In this document: piece after piece, positions 53,413 to 64,000 of the stretch
Layout of the letters: each line of letters opens with the position of its first letter
Position numbering within the stretch: position 1 is the first letter of the stretch
Source of the DNA: Cladorhizidae sp. MBARI D1340-BT2
Taxonomy: Eukaryota; Porifera; Demospongiae; Poecilosclerida; Cladorhizidae
Assembly (NCBI GenBank): GCA_028752905.1
Contig: JAQNBH010000017.1
Location: forward strand, 35,496,108 to 35,560,107
Direction of reading: 5' to 3'
Length of the DNA stretch: 64,000 nucleotides
Translations under genes and position numbers: made by a program
Notes under the pieces: model-generated
Seen by the model: the letters and a program-made list of their open reading frames with translations, nothing else
What the model was told of the DNA's origin: nothing
Databases searched by the model: none

Positions 53413-54490
53413 GACTAAAGTGGTTTTGTGACTACAAATCTTTAATTCTTCACTGGAGTGCAGTGATAGATTAATGACCCTTTACCATCTTGTTGAGAAC
53501 ATCCCACCTGTTAGCTTTAATATGCTATTCTCTATGTACAGTCTTGTTTGCATCACAACAGTATGGTTCTATATACAACTCATGACTTACTTCTGTCATG
53601 GCTGTGGTTGAAACAGCTCTCATCTTTGGCACTGCTGTAAGTGACACTGTTGTAAGTGAAACAATTCTGATGTCAGGTGCTGCTGTTGTTGATTCATCTC
53701 TCAAGTCTGTCTACTTCTATGAGTGAGTCCCTCAGACCCCAGGTGATGCTTGAGGTGATTCACTGATCTCTGTCACTCCTCCTCCCCCATGACCTCAGGT
53801 GCTGCTGTGTGTTACTCACTTTAACCCCTGATTTATTGCTAACCTCACATTGTGAATTGAAATTTTAAGCATTTGGTATAGAATATTCCTGCTGCAACAC
53901 CAAAGAAAACTGCAGTGAAGTGAGTGTTAGGTGCTGGGGTTCTTACAAGTTCAAAATCCTCTGGTGTTCTTGAAAAGCAAGGGGAAAAAGGGGAAAAAAG
54001 ACATGAGAAGAAAAAAGCAACACTGAAGAAAAGAGACGAAGAATGATCCCCAAAAATTACTAAAATATATAACTAGGATGAGGTCTAAGCCAGCAAACAC
54101 AACTATTAAATGCAAGACTGCTAATGCTGCCAGTTCAAATTCCAGTTCACAGGCTACTAGTTTGTTACCTGCATTAAAAAATCAGAAATCTGTAGGTCTG
54201 GTTAGAAGACGTAATATGAGCCAGTGTTGTATGTGAGTGCAGTTTTGAACCAGATGAGCATTCGTTCACAAGATTACATTGGGTCGAGTGTGACTATCAC
54301 AGATGGCTACATGAAGTGTGTATTTATGACTGAAATAAATGCTCTTGAGACTCTAGGAGATATTTTGCCCATACTATATTGTATTAATATTAAAAATAAT
54401 TTGATGCTTGGTATATATTCTTCTTTTATACAACTTGAATGGTTCATCATTAGCTCATGTCACTAAAAATAGGTCTCTCCATAAATATAA
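53413..54490. other. Unassigned sequence, possibly the 3' untranslated part of the gypsy remnant
   Basis: An 80-codon plus frame at 54224-54466 is unrecognised. An A/G-rich stretch lies at 53980-54050. Confidence 0.35.
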
Positions 54491-54660
54491 ATGTGGGGAT
54501 TAAGTAGGTAGCTAAAGGCTCGGCAGCATGTGGACTTTTGGGGAAGTTATGTTGGTGGGAGGCGACGGTAATAATTTGTTAGATGTACTCTGAATAAAAT
54601 GCTTCAACCAACTTTAAATAGCTTCTGCGTGTTTCTCGTGTGTCCTGGTATACTAATATT
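54491..54660 (+). repeat. Possible 3' LTR of the second gypsy remnant
   Basis: TGTGGGGATTAAGTAGG...AATAAAATGC (poly-A-signal-like at about 54594)...GTGTCCTGGTATACT lies about 1.1 kb after the integrase end. No 5' partner is in the window, so the call is weak. Confidence 0.3.
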
Positions 54661-54877
54661 GCGATAGTTTATAGTTATGATGAACAATTGTGACAGACCA
54701 CTTGAATAATCCTCAAACACAATCATGTTTTATATACCATACAAAAATTGTTTGACCTCTCCATTTAACAATTCAACTTGTTGGTTTGTTTTTAAATTTA
54801 ATTTTTTAAATTGAACATGGGGAAGAAATAATTATGTGGGTATATATTCATCAACTAAATTTTTGAAAAACTATTAA

Positions 54878-54883
<6 letters not shown>

Positions 54884-54960
<77 letters not shown>

Positions 54961-54984
54961 GTAGTAGTAGTAGTAGTAGTAGTA

Positions 54985-55050
<66 letters not shown>

Positions 55051-55246
55051 GTAATAACAACAACAACAACAACAGCAACAACAACAATAATAATAATAAC
55101 AACAACAATACAATAACAATACAATAACAACAATAATAACAATAACAAAAATAATAACAGCAACAATAACGACAATAACGACAACAACAACAATAACGAC
55201 AACAATAACAATAATAATAACAACAATATGATAATAATAATAATAA
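54884..55246 (+). repeat. Trinucleotide array: AAT, AGT, AAT, AAC
   Basis: About 25 AAT, then about 9 AGT, then about 20 AAT units, then a mixed AAC/AAT part with some ACG. Confidence 0.95.
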
Positions 55247-55274
55247 AACAAAAAAGGAATAACTTAATATTATT

Positions 55275-55595
55275 ACTGGTGGGAGCCTAGGCCCCTCATG
55301 GGAAGCTAAGCTGGTGGGATGCAAGTAGGAGCCTCCTAGGCCTTGCCTCGTGGGAAGCTAAGCTGGTGGGAGCCTAGGCTCTGTCTCACAGGAAGCTATG
55401 CAGATAGGAGCCTAGGCCCTGCCTCATGGGAAGCTAAGCTGGTAGGAGCCTAGGCTCTGTCTCACAGAAAGCTATGTTGGTGGAAGCCTAGGCCCTGCCT
55501 CATGGGAAGCTAAGCTGGTGGGAGCCTAGGTTCTGTCTCACAGGAAGCTATGCTGGTGGAAGCCTAGGCCCTGCTTCATGGGGAGCTATTACAGG
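55275..55595 (+). repeat. Tandem repeat, about 38-40 bp unit, 8 copies
   Basis: The unit contains GGTGGGAGCCTAGGCCCTGC and CTCATGGGAAGCTAAGCT; alternate copies read GGCTCTGTCTCACAGGAAGC. AGCCTAGGCT is a 10-bp palindrome. Confidence 0.9.
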
Positions 55596-58389
55596 GGTGG
55601 ATCAAGAGGAATTGAGGAGGGTGTGTGTGGCTTAGTAGAACACAGATATAGAATATTAATTTATTAACCTATTCTGATCTTCCACACTATTAATAATGGC
55701 ATAATATTAGTGGGAATAACACCAGCTATCTCATCTTGTGCCCTGGAGCTTTTATTCTAGCATACCTCCTTCCCCCCCCCCCCCCCCCCCACTCCCCTAT
55801 GGCTAAGCTGGTATGCAGGTGGCCTCTGGATTGGGTGGTGGTATAAATATATTTCAGGAAGTAGTCACACGCACAAGCACAAGAAAAAACAGCCAGCAGC
55901 ACAAAATGCAGCAAGTGGCTTACACATTAAAAAAATGGTCAGACTTAACTGGTTGGATGCTCAAAAGTTCAAACGTAAAACCAAAAACACATGTATAACA
56001 ATTCCTGTTTAGAAGTGCTTACAGTTTTCAATTCTACAAACTGGCACTAGAAAGCTTCAAACATCATCCACAAACACTTAGAATACCAGTAATTTCTCCC
56101 TTCATCATAGGAAATGGTTGGTTAGTATTATCACCTGTTGCAAGCCTGGTAATGATCTGGTATGACCACTTCTGTAGATCTAGGCCAGGAGCTATACTGT
56201 GTACAGCTTCTGAAGGGATAATGTCAAAATGCTAATTTTTCACTTTTTTAACAAATTTTTCAAACTATTTTAAATGGTGTATTTGCTCATATTGAAGTTA
56301 TATTCCAAGTTTCCGAACATTTAAAGATTCTATGATGCAGTTACGACAGCTTTTGACTCTATTAATATTATTTTTTTACTGTCTTCTGGCACTTTTTTAG
56401 ATTAGAAGAATTTCACCCAAACTCCATAATTTATATATCACCAGAATGCTTATTGTGTGCTCTTTAACCCAAGCTAATCTATTTTCACTGTTATGAGAAT
56501 GTGTTGGGTATAGACCAGCATATCTGCATGTGGTTTGTATGGGATTTCCCCCCTCTCCTGTGGTGCATTATCATACTGATTCAAATAGTTTAGGTGAAAC
56601 TACTACATGTACTCTTACCATAAACCCACTTTATGGGTTTTTAATTCAAGGACAGGGCAAAAGTTGGATTGCCTGGCTGACACCTTGGCATAAAAAATAC
56701 CTATAACAAAAGTTAAATACATTATTAAATAGCTTATTTTCTAAGCTACATTTTGGTACAAAAATGATGTTGATAGGTGGTAGTGGGTGGAAGTTATGAT
56801 TGGTATTGTCGAGATGTATTTTTTTGACATTATTCCCCCCTGAAGTAGTTATTGATTATGCACATGCGAGGGAGAATGGACCTGCTTTGAAAATGGCAGC
56901 CAGGTTATGAAGTGGTGTTCACTGGGGCTAGGAAGGTCTTCAACAATCTGAAAGTAAACTGTAGCAATGATATCTCAGACCACTCGAGTTTTAATCTCAC
57001 GTGGCTAGACCCTAACACACTTGCAGTGAGGAGGCATATGGGTTAAAACCTTATATCAAAGAATGCCAGTTCAAACCTATTGCCTCAGAAATAATCGGCA
57101 ATAATCGGCAGCAACATCAAGTCTTGTCCACCATGTTGGTCATGCCAGTTAGAGGTTAGGATCCCTTTTTTTTTTGTTCCCCCCAGGTCCAGGGTTCAAA
57201 TATTTCATAAATGACAAACGTCTGGACACCCAGTAAAGTATTTAGACCCCCTGCAGGTCAACATTTCAGTGTTTTTTTCCTTATTTTTATATATTTTTTT
57301 ACCTCTCTTCAAATATTTGGAATACTTATAAGTCTCTGGAATACACACTTGCAGGGGCAGATCTAAAATGGGGGAGGTGTCCAATTGAAACTTGATTTCA
57401 CACGGGAAAAAGGAGGGTCCCAGACCCATTGACCTCCCATCCCCACTTTGGATCAGCTCCTCGATCCACTATTATTGGACTCCATGTCCTAAACATTTTT
57501 TTCAAAATTCAATTTCAAAAGAAATTGTGATAATGGTGATATTGTGAAGAGCAATGATACAATACAGCAGCTTATCAGTGGTTGTACACTCCTCACACCA
57601 CTTAATTTAGAACTGTATTTGGAACTTCGATGGATGTAGCGTTTCCAAATGAAGCCACACCTTCACTTAGAGCACTGGATCATTCAGCTCAATTCTAGCA
57701 GTCGACACAAGCAATGAACTTGGGAATTTTGGGATTTTCTTAACCCAAGTTGCAGTTCATCTCCAATAAACATGGTCATTTCCCTATCCTCAAAGCATTT
57801 CAGTGGATGCTGGTGCATTTGACTTGGTTTGAAATGAAATGTTTCAGGCTTAAAGCCAAATACAATTGCTGTAACAATCCACTCCTCCACACTGCATTTG
57901 TATATTGCAGAAGTGGAGCTCAATCTCTTGATGTCTAGATTGAAGAAGTGCTGCTTTATGTCTGTCGTTGTATGAGTGAATGTACACACTGTCATACATG
58001 AGTTCTTCGGGGGAGGGGGGGGGAGGGTTAACACTGACAGTGGATACCACCAACCAATGTCCAATTCCGATACTTTTAAAAAACCTGCACGAACTCAACT
58101 TCTTGGAATGTAAATGCTAAGCCCACGCCACTGCAAACATTTTCCGTGCATAGTCTTGGAGATATATGCTTTAAAATAATCTGTGCTGCATATGATTGGA
58201 TCAGTCTCAGCAAAGAAGCTGAATTATGCCAAATTTCTTTGACACCAGCAATCCAATAGTAGACAATTTGCTAACATGCTCTTCTACCACAATTGGATCT
58301 CCTGAATGGTTGCCTAAAAAGGAGTCGAAGTTTGTCGACAAATTGCCTGAAGATTTTTCTGGAAAATTGTAACACAATTTTTTTACCTG
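55596..58389. other. Unassigned sequence
   Basis: C(19) tract at 55772-55790. A 126-codon minus frame (58064-57684) may be the downstream side of the hAT remnant but is not recognisable. No other feature. Confidence 0.4.
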
Positions 58390-59720
58390 CTCAAGGTCTC
58401 TGTGTGCTGTCTGCTGACTTGTACTTGTCAATGGGAGGGTGATCTGCTGGTAACAGTTTAAAATCCAAGAATTCTTCCCCAAGTTTCTCCAGGGAGCATT
58501 TGGACCTATCTGTTTGGAAATCTCTTTGGAAAGGTAACTGCAGTGGAGAAAAATCATAAGATTCTGGATTAATAATTTTCAAATCGCAATCACCGCATCT
58601 TCTTGATTGTAGTTACGTAAAATTGTCTAACAGCTTTATAAAATGGCTTTGGATCATCTCTACTTCTAACTGTGCAAAAACAACCCAAGTATCACCACCA
58701 ATTCCCAAGTGCTCATCAGCCTATTGACCTCCAACAACTAAACACTGAGATCATTTTCAGCTGCTTCGATGACACGAGTTTTCTGGAGGTTGGAAGCATA
58801 CAGGTGAACTAAACTAGTATCTAGTACAATTGAGAAGTGGTACATATTTTCTTTGGAATTTTGAAAATGTTTGCTAAATCTAGAAGTATATATGAAAGAA
58901 GAATAGTCTTGGTGAGAGAATTTTGGAAACTCTCAATGATTTTTTAAAATTTTGATTGCGTAAGTATAACTTCAAGGCATCAAACTGGGCAATATAACTA
59001 TCAACACAATGCAGGAGACTCAACCAACGAGTGGTGCAATGTTTGAAAATAATGGTTGGATCAGATTGAAAAAATGAACAGCAGTTGTCAGCAATTGCTG
59101 CTTTCTATTGCTGCTATGAAAAAAGAAGTAGTAAATATCAAAGAGCTGGTCTATATCAACAGGGAGAGCTCCACGCCAACTTTTACGGTTAGATCTACCA
59201 AATCATAAATACATCCGACATTATACAAATGAGGGTATTCACCCTGTATTAAATTCTTGACACCAGACCAGACCTTGTACATTTCATGACGTTTGCTGTA
59301 TCAGACATGAAGGTCATACAACTATAACATCCAAGCCTTTTTTGTTGAAAGAAAGCTCGAGTGCATGGAACAGATTAAGAGCCCTACCTATGTTTACTAT
59401 TGACACATCTAGAACATTTGTTCGAACATCCTCTACATAATTAAAGATCCAAATAAAGATTTATGTCTTAAAATTAGTCCATCAGGACGAGAAAAAGGGA
59501 CTATTTTTATCCAGGTTTTCAAGTGTCTGTCTGGTCAAGCAAGGTGCCAATGCTTCTGTCATAATTGCTGTAGTAAGCAAAGTTTTTGGACACATACGAA
59601 CCAGAAACATCTTACAAATCAACTTAGTCGCATGATCACTAGCTTTAAATGCAAGATTGTGCTCCACTACAAATGTAGTCCATATTACCTCTGCTTTAAT
59701 AAACACTCGATGAAACATGA
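58390..59720 (-). pseudogene. Second hAT-type (ZNF862/DUF4371-like) transposase remnant
   Basis: Read on the minus strand with many breaks: AEVIWTTFVVEHNLAFKASD, HATKLICKMFLVRMCPKT and TTAIMTEALAPCLTRQTLEN near 59700-59520; then VKNLIQGEYPHLYNVGCIYD and LVDLTVKVGVE near 59260-59160; then EEFLDFKLLPADHPPIDKYK near 58470-58400. This is the N-to-C order of the hAT-like proteins whose core reads FVVEHNLP..ASDHA, the mid-domain GC.CHL.DL..KAG (CHL changed to YDL here) and EF.DF.L.PADLPPID. The C-terminal dimerisation region is not seen. It is a different subfamily from the 35-41 kb copy. Confidence 0.7.
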
Positions 59721-61984
59721 GGTCTAAATAAGAATATAACAGATTGATGATGAAGAAGCCCTATCCCTATCTTTATGCAGTTCCCTATTACATGAGTGCT
59801 CACATCATATTTTCCTCCATTAACTATATAGCTATGTTAAATTCAGAGGGCACACACTGCATCTTGTGCAAGAATCATCTATAACATAGAAATTGAGTGT
59901 GTAGAGTGGCTGGACTTTGCTTACTTCTATAACTTCTCCTTATCCCTTCGAATCCCTTTATCCAACTTCTATCAAAATGACTCTGCCTCTTAGGCATCTT
60001 ACATGGAGGGGTTTCCGACCAAGCTCATTAGACTCTTCTTCTATGATTCAGATTGATATATTGGAATCTCTAGAAGCAGCTGGCAGTTAGTATACTAGTT
60101 TTACAGGGAGAGTATATCTAAAACAATTCCTGTTGTTGTATAGCTATATGTACTAGCCATTTCCAAAGTTTTAGAAGCATTGAATGCTTCATTTCAAAAT
60201 TACATGACCGAAGATTTAAGTTTTATGCCAGTATATAATGGCTACCGTGTATACCAGGAAGTTCATTTCTTGCTCAGAGCATTCAATACTAGTGTATATT
60301 AATTACGAGTACATAGAAATATAGATATATAGCTAGATACAGACATGGATATGCCATGCGGGAAGTTTTCCGCCCTTCTTTGAAACAATTCATAAAGTTC
60401 CTTCTATAGGTATGTCAACACCTTCGTTAAGGGTATTGAACTTAGCCCCCAAAACCCAAACCTCAACCTTTCCTTGAAATTCATCTTCAAAAGCTATATA
60501 TCAGGATTTGACAACTGCACTTCAAAATGGCAGATGCGAAAAAGACACACACAAAAAACTCTCTCTCTCTCTCTTTGGCATCTTGCTAGCATCCTAAATT
60601 GTGGTTTGGGTCTGTTTTATATACTCCAAAAACATTTACAGTGTGCCTTGAATCCTTCCCTAAGGTAGTAAACCCAATGGCAGGCAGATACAGCATTGAA
60701 CCCCATTTCTGATGATCTAGTGGATTCTCTATGGTAATCATACCATTCTGTGGGGAACCCCTTGGTCTAATATTACATATCATTTGGTACTCAACTAAGT
60801 ATCGGATTTCTTTGCTAAAACAGCATACAATCCGTATCTGCAACTTTTACTCCAGTGTTACCTGCATAAAATTCAGTAAAGGGTCTAGCTCATGCGTATC
60901 TTTTGCATCCACCTTTTCAAAATCTTGCATATATCTGCTACTGAAACCAGTGACAGAATTGTATCTACCATCTCATTTCTCCCGCTTGAAAAAGAGTTAG
61001 ATTGCATGCTCATTTATTCCAAGGTAAAGAAACCTAGTTGAACAATGTTTGACTGTAGATAAGCTGCTTAGACAGTCAGAAAAGGGGTTCCATAGAATGA
61101 TATGACAATGTCGAACAGATAACCCATGAAACCATCAGAAAAGGCAGGTCCTGCAGAGTCTACAGAATTCCCCCCGGAGTCACCGGATGAAGACTTGAAA
61201 TGTTCCAGTTATTTCTCCATTCAGTGGAACATGTATCAACACAATCAAGGGCATAGGTTTCATTTTGAACTTTGGGGGGGAGAGGGGGCAGACACTTTCC
61301 GAAACCCAAATCTGGCCTTCTTACATTCTTAGTAGTCAAGTTTTGGCTAATGCTATCTCACAGTAGGATAAGGAAGCATTCAATGTTACTGGCAGCAGAT
61401 GCTCGTAGGTGATCCAAGTCTCCCACGCCCTTTAGTGCGTCCACCTGGTTATAGATTCAGACAGCAGTTCCATATTCACAACACTAACTCTGTGCTTTGG
61501 GGGGGGGGAGGGGTTAATGGCAGGCTTGGCTCACTCCCATCCCCATTTCTTAGGTGGCCATTTCTACCTTGAACAAAGCATGTGACTCCATGGGGCTCTA
61601 CTGGTTTTCCAATACCACCTACACGAAGTTTACGTTGTCTTCTGCAGACACTCGCTGTGTTATTAGGCAACTACACCAGTCCATGGCGACTAATGAACAA
61701 CATGACATGTACCTCGACCAGAAGTACGCAAAAAAAATGTCATCGCGCATCAATAGCAGATAAGTACAGTAGGGTCTACCCTAGCAAATGATTGCACTAT
61801 AACGGTTAAAAAAAAAAAAATGATGTGAGTATTAGAAGGACTGCGGACTACAGCAGCAGTTGAAAGAATCAGCGTTGAGCTTCCCGAGTAGAGAGGAAAA
61901 AGATCTCCACCGATAGGTTCAAAGGTACACTGCATATCAGGCATATGCATGCGCACTAAAATATCTTTCGACCACCATACTTAC
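59721..61984. other. Unassigned sequence
   Basis: Overlapping 85-95 codon frames near 60586-61000 and 61476-61791 are not recognised. G runs near 61272 and 61498. Confidence 0.35.
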
Positions 61985-62080
61985 CTGCATGGCACCACTC
62001 ACGTGCTGACAGTTACTCTCGCTAGCCAGACTATTATTGAGAGTCGGCCTATTTCCAAGCCACCATTGAATTTGTGCCAT
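61985..62080 (-). CDS. Isolated candidate exon of an unidentified gene
   Basis: A 96-bp open segment is bounded by a strong acceptor (TTTTTGTGCCCACAG) and a strong donor (CAG|GTAAGTATG) on the minus strand. Only one frame is open (phase 0, 32 codons: MAQIQWWLGNRPTLNNSLAS and so on to CQHVSGAMQ). Other exons of the gene were not placed with confidence; CTFEPIGGDLFPLYSGSS from about 61914 could follow. Confidence 0.35.
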
Positions 62081-63152
62081 CTGTGGGCACAAAAATTCGA
62101 CCATTGGGAAGGAGAAAAGCGCAGTCATTTTTTAATGGACACAAAACGACAGAGCACAACCTGGTGTGACAATGATGGGACTAGGCAAGGATTACAAAGA
62201 CAGCAACAACAACATAATGAATGAGCTGGATGAAGTGGTTGTGGGAGTTTGAGATGGTAGGCATTGCTGCTTGGGAAGGAGGTGGAGGGTGTGAGTAATC
62301 AAGTGATGGTGGTAGTGTCTGGGTGCATTTTGCCATTGAAGAGTTGGCAGAGGAGGAAGGGACGATTTATGCCTTGCCACACACACTCCACCATAATCAA
62401 GCAGTGTAACTCATTTATAAGAACATAGAACATTAACTCATGTGTGCATGGCATAGTGTTTATTACAGTACGAGTCGTCATCCTCATTTACTTCATTATA
62501 TATTTAATTAAATTATTTATTAATAATTATTTTTGTATTGCACTGGGGTGTAATGGTCCCAGGGGACTCAACATTTTTTAAGGTGATCGTATAGTAATGT
62601 TAGTAGTGATGATGGTGATAGTCATGATGGCGATATGTTAATCAGGGGTATATGACTGACCATGTCGAATAGTTTTTAGCATGAAAAGTTGTTGTGAGCA
62701 ACTGATTGGCAGTTTTGAAATTCTCTGCAATATCTTATCCACACACCCGAGATTTGAAGATCAGGCAGGAATCTTGAGAACCGTTGATGTTTCCTTCATG
62801 TAGTGGCCAAGGAAACCAATCTCGAGTGTCACATAAGTCGCTGTCACTGACAAACCACTACACTCAAGGTCTGAGTCGAAGGGAGCATTAGCACGAGGTA
62901 CTGTTTGGTATGGTAATATAAGATGTGCTTCTTGTACACTTTGTGGGGGAGGGGAGAGGATCATGAAAAAGGATAGTCTTTGTGAAACATTGATGATTGC
63001 GAAAAACCGCTTAGCAATAAACGTGGCATAATAATATCTGCTATGTTTGGTTTGTTCTCTCCTGTCATACTCTTGCCAAGTCCTTTGAAGGAGGCTGTAG
63101 CTGATCCTATGAAATGGCATGTGCTGACTTGTGTAGTGTAGAGTGCAAGAAG
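62081..63152. other. Unassigned sequence
   Basis: A 119-codon minus frame (63120-62761) contains ATYVTLEIGFLGHYMKET, which is reminiscent of the end of some non-LTR RT polyproteins, but not enough for a call. Confidence 0.35.
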
Positions 63153-63500
63153 TTCTCCCTATGCTGGTTTCATATTCTCTGCTTCCACGTACACCTCTGT
63201 TCCTCCTATGGTGGCTTCATCTTCCCTGCTCCCATGTACAGCTCTGTTCTCCCTATGGTGGTTTCATCTTCTCTGCTTCCACGTACACCTCTGTTCCTCC
63301 TATGGTGGCTTCATCTTTCCTGCTCCCATGTACAGCTCTGTTCTCCCTATGGTGGTTTCATCTTCTCTGCTTCCACGTACACCTGTGTTCTCCCTATGGT
63401 GGCTTCATCTTCCCTGCTCCCACGTACACCTCTGTTTGCCCTATGGTGGTTTCATCTTCCCTGCTTGCACGTATACCTGTGTTCATCCTAAGGTATTCGC
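63153..63500 (+). repeat. Minisatellite, about 50 bp unit, 7 copies
   Basis: The unit reads TCCCTATGGTGGTTTCATCT, then TCTCTGCTTCCACGTACACC, then TCTGTTC. Two forms alternate (GTGGTTTCATCTTCTCTGCT and GTGGCTTCATCTTCCCTGCT), giving a roughly 100-bp higher unit. Confidence 0.9.
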
Positions 63501-64000
63501 ATACTCTTCTAATGTATTGTGTAATTGTGCAGACATTGAATCCAATGCTTTTTCTCAAGTCCAATATATATAGAGACTAGCTTCTTCTCATGCATTTCCA
63601 TGGCAACAGAAATTAAAATCCATGTTATAAATTAAAGGTGTCAGTAAGGTCATCTGAAATATTGAAATCTCAGCATGCAGGAATTTATGGTGGTGAGTAA
63701 TTATGGATATATACACCATGGGATTCACACTCTTCAAGTCAAAAAAAAATTTAAGCAGAAATGATCACAGTCAAATGTAAAAAATGTTACCTCTTAAAAT
63801 TGTATAATTTATTAACCCCAAATATTCAGTACAGTGTTGATGCTGTACATAATCTTGAAAGGAAAAGGATCAATCTCTTGGTACTCAGCATCCTTCAAGG
63901 ATTTGGTAATAGTTGTACAGGATAACTCGAGAACTAAAACACAGCAGATGTTTATCTATATACTTACACTTATATATGTGCAGACATACTTTGATCACAA
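63501..64000. other. Unassigned sequence
   Basis: Nothing recognised to the window end. Confidence 0.35.

Noticed and set aside
54855..55324. Poly-Ile/Tyr/Leu minus frames
   Set aside because: AAT array translated in three frames.
57684..58064. 126-codon minus frame as part of the hAT-like remnant
   Set aside because: No matching motif after the PADxPPID segment; likely chance or flank.
62761..63120. 119-codon minus frame as the end of a LINE polyprotein
   Set aside because: Only one short stretch is reminiscent; no RT motifs accompany it.

Overview
The window looks like repeat-rich metazoan nuclear DNA, most likely from a sponge or a similar early-branching invertebrate. The evidence is consensus GT-AG introns (two of them only 45-46 bp), a phase-1 modular Ig/FN3 receptor gene, invertebrate-type retroelements and very high tandem-repeat content. 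The sponge assignment is inferred from style only. No bacterial operons, rRNA, tRNA or CRISPR array were seen.

The only convincing host gene is on the minus strand, 29514 down to at least 9740. I rebuilt nine exons from splice sites and matching phases: signal peptide, Ig-like domain, FN3 domain, a second FN3-like domain split over two exons, a membrane-proximal domain with one close Cys pair, a transmembrane helix, a 67-bp juxtamembrane exon, and a cytoplasmic exon with clustered YxxI/V/L tyrosine motifs. The product reaches 641 residues before the last donor site seen; the 3' end was not found. Its two late introns hold a 1.6-kb and a 5.4-kb satellite array.

Layout. 0-4 kb: back-to-back minisatellites (31-32, 18 and 21 bp). 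4-9.7 kb: unique DNA, two pairs of diverged duplicate blocks and two palindromic elements. 9.7-29.5 kb: the receptor gene with satellites, a Tigger/pogo remnant and more palindromic elements in its introns. 30-35 kb: a CR1/L2-like LINE remnant and unassigned DNA. 34.9-41 kb: a decayed hAT-type transposase gene on the minus strand, split by a Ty3/gypsy element (35775-40495) whose integrase remnant lies before reverse transcriptase (Gmr1-like order). 41.9-43.6 kb: hairpin satellite and CA repeats. 44-45.5 kb: second LINE remnant. 46.9-47.4 kb: broken OTU-protease-like frame. 47.9-48.7 kb: 20-bp minisatellite. 50.4-51.9 kb: possible larger element with inverted ends. 53-54.7 kb: second gypsy remnant. 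54.9-55.6 kb: AAT array and a 38-bp array. 58.4-59.7 kb: second hAT-type pseudogene. 62 kb: one isolated candidate exon. 63.2-63.5 kb: a last tandem array.

The most notable signals are: a dispersed palindromic repeat family whose arms carry a hammerhead-ribozyme-like core with compensatory changes in stem II; two unrelated satellites whose monomers are mostly or wholly short hairpins; the Gmr1-like retrotransposon with an excised integrase core; and the receptor's ITAM-like tail.
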